Shown here: piece after piece, positions 39,377 to 47,123 of the stretch
Numbering within the stretch: the first letter of the stretch is position 1
Layout: each line of letters opens with the position of its first letter
Assembly (NCBI RefSeq): GCF_023656515.1
Contig: NZ_JAMOFV010000006.1
Location: 2,667,957-2,731,956, forward strand
Source of the DNA: Clostridium swellfunianum
GTDB taxonomy: Bacteria; Bacillota; Clostridia; Clostridiales; Clostridiaceae
Reading direction: 5' to 3'
Length of the DNA: 64,000 nt
Program-made: the position numbers and the translations under genes
Notes under the pieces: model-generated
Seen by the model: the letters and a program-made list of their open reading frames with translations, nothing else
Told to the model about the DNA's origin: nothing
Database searches by the model: none

Positions 39377-39970
39377 ATGTCTAACTACAAACCAACAAGA
39401 GAAGAAGCTCTTAAACTTTTAAAAGAATTTAATAAAAGCGACAGCTTAATAAAGCACGCACTTTCAGTAGAAGCTGTTATGAAGCACTTCGCTGAACTTT
39501 TTGGTGAAGAAGATGTAGAGAAGTGGTCAATTGTAGGGTTGGTACACGACCTAGATTATGAAATGTATCCAGAGCAGCACTGCGTAAAAACTGGAGAGAT
39601 ACTCCGAGAAAGAAATTGGCCTGAAGATTATGTTCGTGCAATTCAAAGTCATGGATACGGAATTTGTATTGATGTGGAGCCAAAAGAAAGAATGGAAAAA
39701 GTACTTTATACAACAGACGAACTAACCGGTCTTATTGCTGCAACAGCGTTAATGAGACCTAGCAAAAGTATATTAGATACAGAATTAAAATCTATTAAGA
39801 AAAAATGGAAAACCAAGGGATTCGCTGCTGGAGTAAATAGAGAACTTATTGAAGGCGGAGCAAAAATGCTAGATATGGAGCTTGATAAAGTTATCGAGGA
39901 AACCTTAAAAGGCATGCAAAAGGAAGCTGAAGCTATAGGCTTAAAAGGAAATGTGGATGCTTTAGTGTAA
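39377..39970 (+). CDS. HD-domain hydrolase
   Basis: About 197 residues of the HD phosphohydrolase superfamily, in a group often described as HDIG-like. The metal-ligand pattern is visible: His in SLIKHALSVE (about 28), HD in VGLVHDLDYEMYPEQH (about 58), a His in IQSHGYG and a later Asp in TTDELTGLI. Relatives act on nucleotides or other phosphates; the substrate cannot be told. Start placed at ATG 39377; a GTG three codons earlier opens the frame. Confidence 0.88.
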   Translation: MSNYKPTREEALKLLKEFNKSDSLIKHALSVEAVMKHFAELFGEEDVEKWSIVGLVHDLDYEMYPEQHCVKTGEILRERNWPEDYVRAIQSHGYGICIDVEPKERMEKVLYTTDELTGLIAATALMRPSKSILDTELKSIKKKWKTKGFAAGVNRELIEGGAKMLDMELDKVIEETLKGMQKEAEAIGLKGNVDALV

Positions 39971-40024
39971 CATTTTATAGCTACTACTCATATTATAGTA
40001 GAAAGCAATACTTTAGGTGCATAT

Positions 40025-40612
40025 ATGGGTAGAAAAAATTATTCTAGCAAGTATACAGATATTGATCTGTTCGAGTGTAAATTTCTTGGGAAAGGACACA
40101 ACGGCATAGTATATAGGCTTCCTGACGGAAAGGTTATTAAAATATGCTATGTAATGAAGGACTTTCATGGTGAAGCACATATATTGAAAAAAGTACGAGG
40201 CAGCAAATACTTCCCAAAACTATATGAGGTTGGCGGGAATTATATGATAAGAGATTATGTTGATGGATTGCCTCTAAATAAATACATAAAGAAGAATGGC
40301 CTTAGCAGGAAACTTGTTGTAGATATATTAGAGCTACTAAAGGAATTTGAAAGACTAAAGTTTATTAAGCTTGACATTAGGTGTAAGGATGTATTTGTTG
40401 AACCTGATGGCAGGCTTATGGTCATTGACCCTCAAAAATTTTATAGTAAAAAAAGAGATTTCCCTCAGCACCTTTCTAAAGGACTTTATAAGCTTGGGGT
40501 TTTAGATGACTTTCTTATTATTCTAAAGCAGGAAAATCCTAGTCTTTATAGAAAATGGGTTCATAAGATTAGGATTTATATTGAGCAAAAGAAAATGGAA
40601 GATGATGATTAA
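40025..40612 (+). CDS. Small protein-kinase-like protein
   Basis: 195 residues, about the minimum for a kinase fold. Glycine loop LGKGHNGIVYRLPDG (21-35), probable ATP-anchoring Lys39 (VIKI), helix C Glu50, hinge IRDYVDG (75-81), catalytic-loop-like LDIRCKDVFVEPDG with Asp117 but Asp rather than Asn five residues later, and VIDP (Asp135) in place of DFG. This resembles the compact RIO/Kdo-kinase-like families. It may be active or a pseudokinase. It lies 54 bases after the HD gene, so possibly cotranscribed. Confidence 0.75.
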   Translation: MGRKNYSSKYTDIDLFECKFLGKGHNGIVYRLPDGKVIKICYVMKDFHGEAHILKKVRGSKYFPKLYEVGGNYMIRDYVDGLPLNKYIKKNGLSRKLVVDILELLKEFERLKFIKLDIRCKDVFVEPDGRLMVIDPQKFYSKKRDFPQHLSKGLYKLGVLDDFLIILKQENPSLYRKWVHKIRIYIEQKKMEDDD

Positions 40613-40651
40613 AAATGAAGAATGAAGAGAAATCTTCATTCTTCATTTTTA
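40610..40651. terminator. Bidirectional terminator at convergent gene ends
   Basis: 18-bp perfect stem TAAAAATGAAGAATGAAG with a 6-nt loop. It overlaps the stop of the kinase-like gene and the last codons of the 53-residue gene on the other strand. Confidence 0.75.
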
Positions 40652-40797
40652 AAATAATCTATAAGATTAATTATCTCTTTGCAAAGCTCTGGGTTGTCCA
40701 GAAGTTGCTTCTTATCAAAATCGATTTTCTGTTTTTCCAGCTTTTCTACTGCTTCCCTATAAATACGAAGTGTTTCTACGTTTATTACCTTATTCAT
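40636..40797 (-). CDS. Small hypothetical protein, 53 residues
   Basis: Reads MNKVINVETLRIYREAVEKL and ends IINLIDYFKNEE, behind AGGTGAGGGT. Predicted mostly alpha-helical and highly charged, without Cys or membrane segment; not recognised. It lies 53 bases after the transglutaminase-like gene on the same strand, so it could be the last gene of the tubulin-like operon, but ACTATAATAT just upstream could also be its own promoter. Confidence 0.6.
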   Translation of the reverse strand: MNKVINVETLRIYREAVEKLEKQKIDFDKKQLLDNPELCKEIINLIDYFKNEE

Positions 40798-40849
40798 ACC
40801 CTCACCTTTTTATTTTTTATATTATAGTATGAATAAGAATCCTTCACTG

Positions 40850-42010
40850 CTACAGGTTATTCACTATTTCTTTTACAGGAATAGCAGTTATACTTGCTCC
40901 TGGCATATCAGGCATTTCTCCTACTTTAAAATTCATCCTGCTTCCTTCTGAAGGAGTTACCTCGCAATAATAATATTTTCTGCCACTTAGCTCAAAAAAG
41001 TTTCCTGGTATACCATCTGCCCCCTCAACAGCAATCGCAAGATGTCCGCCTCCTTCAGGGAATACTATTCTTAATAGCACGATATCATATCCCATAGAAA
41101 ACAGAATTGCTGCTGAACATATTCCATGGCAATCACAGTCTCCTTCTTTATCTACAAGTGTTTCTAAAGGATATCTTACATATTCCTCCTGGTTTTTAGA
41201 AGCTATATCTTCAACATACTTAAGACTCTGCTGAAAAGCCATTACTGCAGAAGCCTGGTGAAATGTAGTAAAACCTCTACTTGCGCACTGACTTTTAATC
41301 TGTTTAGCAACCTCAATAATTTCGGTACAAATTCCCTCTAACACATGTTCTCTTAGGGACATAGAAGAATTATCTAAATGCTTCTTAGTCTTATAATCCG
41401 CATATCTTTCAAAACTAACAGGAACATTAACACTAAACCTAACAGCATGCTGCATTCCCAATGGATCATTATTGTAATACCACTCAAAGTATAGAGTATT
41501 TGTACTGCTCGAATCTAAATCCTGCTCTTCTGCAATACTCTCCTTTTGCTTTAAGCCTTTACTTTTCTTTATTTTTCTCTTTCTAAAGACAAAGGCGATA
41601 CAAAGGAAAGCAAGCACAAAAATTTTAATATCAAATACTCTGAAGAGAATATGAAACATCAAAACTAGTACTATGGCAATAATTGAAACAGCATCTATAT
41701 TTTTTTGTCCCCTTTGATATTTTAAGATTAGCTTTCTCACTTCAAGTTCATTGTCAAGGTAGACATATAAGCTTTTTACTACTATAAATCTGTATATAAG
41801 ATAAATGGTTATAAATAAAAGGCCAACATACAATATATAAAAGAAAGCTGCAGCAGCATTCATTGCAATTTCTGAGGCTTTTGATACACCAGCTATATTT
41901 TCAAACTGCAGTATACTCATAACGGTTTCCTTTGATATATAATAGAACAAGATATTTAGAGGGATTATATAGAGCAGTATGATTACAGAAAGCGCAGTAA
42001 GCTCAAGCAT
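40850..42010 (-). CDS. Membrane-anchored transglutaminase-like cysteine protease homologue
   Basis: 386 residues. Four hydrophobic segments (about 6-25, 50-76, 108-122, 128-143) precede a cytoplasmic domain whose core EGDCDCHGICSAAILFSMG ... GGHLAIAVEG ... YYYCEVTP matches the transglutaminase-like Cys-His-Glu/Asp arrangement. Likely Cys292, His323 and Glu350. A protease, amidase or scaffold role is possible. It overlaps the upstream gene by eight bases and is the fourth gene of the tubulin-like operon. Start behind GGGGGG. The fold call is good; the function is unknown. Confidence 0.75.
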   Translation of the reverse strand: MLELTALSVIILLYIIPLNILFYYISKETVMSILQFENIAGVSKASEIAMNAAAAFFYILYVGLLFITIYLIYRFIVVKSLYVYLDNELEVRKLILKYQRGQKNIDAVSIIAIVLVLMFHILFRVFDIKIFVLAFLCIAFVFRKRKIKKSKGLKQKESIAEEQDLDSSSTNTLYFEWYYNNDPLGMQHAVRFSVNVPVSFERYADYKTKKHLDNSSMSLREHVLEGICTEIIEVAKQIKSQCASRGFTTFHQASAVMAFQQSLKYVEDIASKNQEEYVRYPLETLVDKEGDCDCHGICSAAILFSMGYDIVLLRIVFPEGGGHLAIAVEGADGIPGNFFELSGRKYYYCEVTPSEGSRMNFKVGEMPDMPGASITAIPVKEIVNNL

Positions 42011-44183
42011 TCTTATCCCCCCTCATACTATCTTCTTTCTCATTAGCTTTTTCATTTGTTTTAATCTTTTTTACGGAGGTAATATCATTAAAATCTATCC
42101 CCAAGCAAAGTCTAACAATAGATATACAGTTAGTATAAATATCATTGCCTTCTACAACAGATACTTGAAAATTAGACAGCTTGCTGTCTCTCATATCCTT
42201 AACCACTCTATGCACTTCTGGTGAAGTAATAAATAAGGAATGCTCTTCAAGAAAATCATTATTTATATATTGAAGAAGATACTTAGACTTTATAATACCT
42301 TTATCAATCCAATTGCTTAGTTCCTCTCTAATATCATCCTTATACTTAAACTTCATGTATTCAAAGAAATCCAGGTCAACATAGGGCTGAGAGGCTTTTA
42401 ATGCAAAACCTAAAAGTTTTCCCTCCATATCTTCTCGTTTAAAACCTTCATATATTTCTAATTCCTTTATAAATTCTCTGTATATATCTGATATTTTAGG
42501 TGACTTTTCCTTATAGAATTCTTTTCTGTCCTTAAAATTCAAGATATCCGTAATTAAATTTCCTAAGCTTTCTTCTTCCACTAAAGGCTTAGAATTTATA
42601 TTCTTAGAAACTGTTCTGCAATTTTCAATGCAGCTTATAATAAGCCTCTTCTTATTATTCAAGTAGTTAAGAAGGTCCTTCTGTATATCTACAATACTTT
42701 TCTCTATATAAAGGCTTATAAGAGCTCCGCTTTTCTTAAATATCTCTTCTTTATACCTTTCCAGAAAGGTTTTAAATCTCTTTTGTGTAAAAAGAAAATC
42801 TAAGTAAGCTGTGGAGCAAAACACTAATAGGAAAAGAAGCAAAAAAACTATATTTAGACTTGGTGAAAGAAATGGAACAATAATATTTACTATGGCATAT
42901 AAAAAAAACACGCCTAAGGTTAAACATTTAAAGATATATCCAATTAAATTAGGGTAATTATTTACCCTGGAAGTTAGCTCCTTATTTAATCTTGAGGTAT
43001 CACTATTTATACTAGATTTATTATTAGGCCTTTGCTTTGCAATTTCTTCTTCTAGAAGACTAATGTATTTTACTGCTTCTCTTAAACTATATTTAAAAAT
43101 TATATCCTTTAAGTCTTCTTCTATATTATCTATAATCCTATCAATCGCAAGTGTATTATTTGTATCTATAGTTTTTCTTACCTCACTAAGGCATTGATGT
43201 TCAATGTATTGCTCCCAATTTTTAAAAATATTTGGATATGCTGCTATATCCTTTGGAAGAACTAATTCAAATTTTTTTACATTGCTCAGCTTATACCCCT
43301 CATCCCCCTCAACTATGTTTACATCTCTTCTAAGCATATTTCTTTGATTTTCATAGGTTAATAAATCGAATACTGTATAGTTTCTATAGTCTATATTTAT
43401 CTCATAGGTTGATGCATAGTTTAATAAATCTACGGATAAGTATCTGGCAAAGTCCTCTAGAAGTTTATCCTTAAAAACTGTTAAGGTTGTTATACCTATA
43501 GTTCCTACCTTATAGGAGCTTTCTTCCATAAGCAATCTTCTATTAAAATGTGAAAGAGGAGGATCTTTTGAAGGAAGTATATTAAGGTAAGCAAGAATAC
43601 CGCAAATATTCTCAAGCTCCTCTTTAGGAATCCTTGTTCCATCATTTGAAACACAGTGAAGCATATACACCTTTGAATCAAGACTTAAAATACTCTCCTG
43701 CTGTGATATAAAATCTATTACTCTATTTAGCTTTCTTATTGACTCAAGACTATTCTTATCTTCAAGCAGCCATTCCTTGTCCATTATAGGAAGCATAAAT
43801 AAAGATACTCCTGAGTGCTGGTCTTTATCTATATTGCCATAATTTAAATTGGTTAAAGTTTTTACTACCTCGTAGGCTGACTGTTCCGAATTATATACAT
43901 CCCAAAGCAGATAAATATTAAGCTTTACAGAACTCACATTTTCACTTCTTACCTTATAGCCTAAGTCAACAAGCTTATTTAAGTGCTTTGCTGAAAGAAG
44001 TTTATTATCAACTATGGCTTGTATTTCTTCAGATACATTCTCTATATTTTCTACTGAATAGTAATCTACCACATTTAAAAAATAGCTTGGTAAATATGAT
44101 AAAAGTTTTTCAGAAAAATTAAGAGCCCTCCTCCCAGAAGGCCCAAGAGAAATCAAAAGTGAAGGATTAAAAATCTCGTCCAT
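42003..44183 (-). CDS. Large two-TM protein of the tubulin-like operon
   Basis: 726 residues, not recognised as a named family. The N-terminus (NPSLLISLGPSGRRALNFSE) resembles the first strand and glycine loop of the tubulin-like neighbour (LPTLVIGLGGTGYQVVKRLK), so it may be a degenerate tubulin-like paralogue; the later GGTG signature is absent. Two adjacent membrane helices lie at about 408-455 (LTLGVFFLYAIVNIIVPFL and NIVFLLLFLLVFCSTAYLDF), flanked by charged, coiled-coil-prone sequence. ATG 44183 has AAGGAG. It lies 25 bases after the tubulin-like gene, so the two are surely cotranscribed. Confidence 0.75.
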   Translation of the reverse strand: MDEIFNPSLLISLGPSGRRALNFSEKLLSYLPSYFLNVVDYYSVENIENVSEEIQAIVDNKLLSAKHLNKLVDLGYKVRSENVSSVKLNIYLLWDVYNSEQSAYEVVKTLTNLNYGNIDKDQHSGVSLFMLPIMDKEWLLEDKNSLESIRKLNRVIDFISQQESILSLDSKVYMLHCVSNDGTRIPKEELENICGILAYLNILPSKDPPLSHFNRRLLMEESSYKVGTIGITTLTVFKDKLLEDFARYLSVDLLNYASTYEINIDYRNYTVFDLLTYENQRNMLRRDVNIVEGDEGYKLSNVKKFELVLPKDIAAYPNIFKNWEQYIEHQCLSEVRKTIDTNNTLAIDRIIDNIEEDLKDIIFKYSLREAVKYISLLEEEIAKQRPNNKSSINSDTSRLNKELTSRVNNYPNLIGYIFKCLTLGVFFLYAIVNIIVPFLSPSLNIVFLLLFLLVFCSTAYLDFLFTQKRFKTFLERYKEEIFKKSGALISLYIEKSIVDIQKDLLNYLNNKKRLIISCIENCRTVSKNINSKPLVEEESLGNLITDILNFKDRKEFYKEKSPKISDIYREFIKELEIYEGFKREDMEGKLLGFALKASQPYVDLDFFEYMKFKYKDDIREELSNWIDKGIIKSKYLLQYINNDFLEEHSLFITSPEVHRVVKDMRDSKLSNFQVSVVEGNDIYTNCISIVRLCLGIDFNDITSVKKIKTNEKANEKEDSMRGDKNA

Positions 44184-44208
44184 ATCTATCTCCTTTATTT
44201 TTTATGGA

Positions 44209-47100
44209 CTAATTTGCTGCTATATCGCTAATGACCTTGTTCCTTGCAATAAAATCATCTGAAACCTTGTCTTTAATATATCGATTTATACAGTGTTCCT
44301 TAAGCTTATTCTTGCCAAACTTATTTTTAGCATCTTCCATAAAGCTCTTAAGCATAGCGTATATTTCATGGTTTTCACTTATCTTTCTTATAGTTTCCTG
44401 ATAATTTCCGCCAAGTTCTAATTCGCTAGGAATCATGTTATTATTTTCTGGTATAGCCTGATTAACAATTTTATATCGCTTACTTGGAGCAAAACTGATG
44501 CTTATATTGGAAATTCCAGCCTCTCCAAGATTCTCTATCGTTTCATCTCCACCAAACAAACAATATTTAGATGGATAAATATACATATACTCATCATCCT
44601 CATACCTTATATTTAAGTACGAAGTATTTTCTTGTTCAATAATTGCTCCATAAGCTTTAGCTAAAGAATAGCTTAGAAGTATATCGTCTAACTCTTTATC
44701 TAATTCCTCTAATCCTACATAAGCTTCATTTAAGTGAAGAGGATACGTCTTTGAAGCTAAAAGCTTTAAATAGAACTGCCTATAGTGCTTTATATCTGGA
44801 AGATAAGCTGCGCAAGCCCCCATGGTTATATGAATAACATCAATAGAATATGGATTTGTAGTTTCCACATATCTAGCCCATCTTGAACGTTCTCCTGTCT
44901 GATTTCTTATCCATTCATCTACTGCCTCAGGAGCTTTTATTGTAAATCCATTATTACTTTCCCCTTTCAAGCATCCTATGTAATAACATTCTGTCCAAGA
45001 TACCTCAGGATTTTTGATAGCTGACCAGAATGGTTTTGCAAGCTTAGCTGTTACATCAAGCTCATTTTTTATAAAATCATTGAATTTATAGCTCTTACTT
45101 TCTTCTTCAATCTTAGCCCTGTTATATTCATAGCTTTTCTTTAATATATCCATAATATTTTCTTTAGCAATCTGCTCTTCAACTTTGTTTCTGCAAAGCT
45201 TAATAAGTTCCTTTGAACCTTTTTTTACTTCCTCAACTAAATTCTTACCTTCAAATAAGCTAAATAAATTAGCAGATGAGCTATTATTAAAATGCTTGTT
45301 GAAATATCTATCATAAAAATCCTTCGTTATCATTTCTCTTGAAATAATATTTCCACCATATTTCTTTTCGCTTTGAACATCTATTTTACTTATAAAGCTT
45401 GTTATTTCCTTGTTCATCTCTGCAGTTTCGCTTATTAAATTGTTAAGAGTACTGTTCAATCTATCTAGGCTATCCTTTACCAGCTCATATCTTTTGCTAA
45501 AGACCATATATTTAACCTTCTTATAAGCCTCCTCAATGTATGAATTAAAGGAAGTTATAAGGTTGCTCTTAACGTTTTCCTTTCCTTGAACTATCTTCTT
45601 ATTCTTTTTGTCAGTTTCTAAATTATTTATCTCAAGCTCTATCCTTGATCTTTCAAGAGTAACTGAAACATTATTGTTAATATCGCTGTTAAGCATACCT
45701 CTTATCATTTTTAAGGCTTCAGTAGTAAACACTATTCCCCTTCTTACAGTGGTTTCTGAAACAAACCTATTAAGTCTGTCATTAGCTTCTTTAAATCGTC
45801 TTTCTTCAATCTCCTTAAGGTTCTCCCTTGTTTGTTCAATTATGTTGTCGACCCCGTTGAGATTCCTTTTGCTTCTAACCAAATCATTATATTTAGTTTG
45901 TGCCTTCAGCCTGTTCTGCTGAGTAAAATCTGATATTAAATCATTTAAATCCATTAATGAATTCAGTTCAGCTACGTATGCTTCAGCACTTTCATGTAAA
46001 TCCTGTTCTTGCTCTTTATCTAATTCTTTTTTTAGTCCAAGAAGTATATTTTTAGCAAGCATATAAGAGCAGTATTTAGTCAAATTTTCTACTGGAAACT
46101 CCATAGAAGAAGAAGAAAAGGTACTAAAATGCCTATCTTTCTTTAATATAGGGTCCTTATCCTTGCATATGAAGTTTGCATAATCCGCTCTTAACTGCGA
46201 GCCTAGAGTTGTCCCTATCTCTTGATAAAGCTGAAGTGAACATAAGTCATAAATATCCTCAATATTAGTCAGTACACCGCCCATTTCATTTTTATTTTCT
46301 ATTAGGTAGCATATATCCAGAAGCTTTCTATCTAGCTTAATCTCTCCAATATTGCTGTATTTAAATGCATACTTTTTATCCTCTGGATTTGTAATGGAGG
46401 ACATATAAAATTCAAGTTCTTTAAGAGCAGCATAACAGTTTGCCTTACTTCTATTTTGGGCATCTAAATCCGAGGAGAGCTTATCATCGTAGCAGCTTTC
46501 CAAAGTAAACATTCCTATAATATTTGTATTGTCTCTGTTAAATATTTTTGAAATCATTACTGCAACGTCAAGGAAGGTTCCGCAGCCTGTTCCCCCTGCT
46601 AAAGAACCAACTATATAAACCTTATGCCTATCTATATTTTCAAGGTAATTCTCTCCAAGGTCTGTTAAAACCTTATGCAAGTCTACTAAATCGTTTTTTG
46701 CTGTCTGCAAATTATCGTAGACGAGCTTTGCATTTTTACATAAATACATTCTCCCAATAGGTCTGACAAGCCCTGCTCCCTGGTCTGTAGAAGTAAAAAA
46801 ATCAGGAGTTATCCTAGGATTTTGAGGCAGCCATTCAAAATTGGGATTATTGTAAGCCCAATCTAGAGTATTTTTTATTCCTTCCCCAAATCTTAATTGG
46901 CACTTTTCATTATTCTTTACATTATCATCTAGAAAAGTTTTTAGGTCTGTATCAATTAAAAGATATCTAACAGGCAGCTTATCAGTGTTGTATCTTTTGT
47001 TAAAAAGCTGTTTAAGTCTTTTTACTACTTGGTATCCTGTTCCTCCAAGTCCAATTACAAGGGTTGGCAGAATATCCTTTGGAACCTTAGGGTATTGCAT
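44209..47100 (-). CDS. Tubulin/FtsZ-like GTPase homologue (Tubulin_2 / FtsZl-1 type)
   Basis: 963 residues. The N-terminus PTLVIGLGGTGYQVVKRLKQLF is the first nucleotide-binding loop, and VGSLAGGTGCGTFLDVAVMI at 164-183 is the tubulin signature loop (GGGTGSG in FtsZ). DQGAGLVRPIGR (107-117) fits between them. A long central stretch (370-640) is charged and coiled-coil-rich, and a C-terminal domain follows. This matches the Tubulin_2 / FtsZl-1 families, which are found with VWA and membrane proteins and proposed to act in membrane remodelling. It is much longer than FtsZ (about 380). Predicted GTP binding; polymerisation is untested. Confidence 0.85.
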   Translation of the reverse strand: MQYPKVPKDILPTLVIGLGGTGYQVVKRLKQLFNKRYNTDKLPVRYLLIDTDLKTFLDDNVKNNEKCQLRFGEGIKNTLDWAYNNPNFEWLPQNPRITPDFFTSTDQGAGLVRPIGRMYLCKNAKLVYDNLQTAKNDLVDLHKVLTDLGENYLENIDRHKVYIVGSLAGGTGCGTFLDVAVMISKIFNRDNTNIIGMFTLESCYDDKLSSDLDAQNRSKANCYAALKELEFYMSSITNPEDKKYAFKYSNIGEIKLDRKLLDICYLIENKNEMGGVLTNIEDIYDLCSLQLYQEIGTTLGSQLRADYANFICKDKDPILKKDRHFSTFSSSSMEFPVENLTKYCSYMLAKNILLGLKKELDKEQEQDLHESAEAYVAELNSLMDLNDLISDFTQQNRLKAQTKYNDLVRSKRNLNGVDNIIEQTRENLKEIEERRFKEANDRLNRFVSETTVRRGIVFTTEALKMIRGMLNSDINNNVSVTLERSRIELEINNLETDKKNKKIVQGKENVKSNLITSFNSYIEEAYKKVKYMVFSKRYELVKDSLDRLNSTLNNLISETAEMNKEITSFISKIDVQSEKKYGGNIISREMITKDFYDRYFNKHFNNSSSANLFSLFEGKNLVEEVKKGSKELIKLCRNKVEEQIAKENIMDILKKSYEYNRAKIEEESKSYKFNDFIKNELDVTAKLAKPFWSAIKNPEVSWTECYYIGCLKGESNNGFTIKAPEAVDEWIRNQTGERSRWARYVETTNPYSIDVIHITMGACAAYLPDIKHYRQFYLKLLASKTYPLHLNEAYVGLEELDKELDDILLSYSLAKAYGAIIEQENTSYLNIRYEDDEYMYIYPSKYCLFGGDETIENLGEAGISNISISFAPSKRYKIVNQAIPENNNMIPSELELGGNYQETIRKISENHEIYAMLKSFMEDAKNKFGKNKLKEHCINRYIKDKVSDDFIARNKVISDIAAN

Positions 47101-47123
47101 AGTTAGCCTCCTATGTTTTTATT

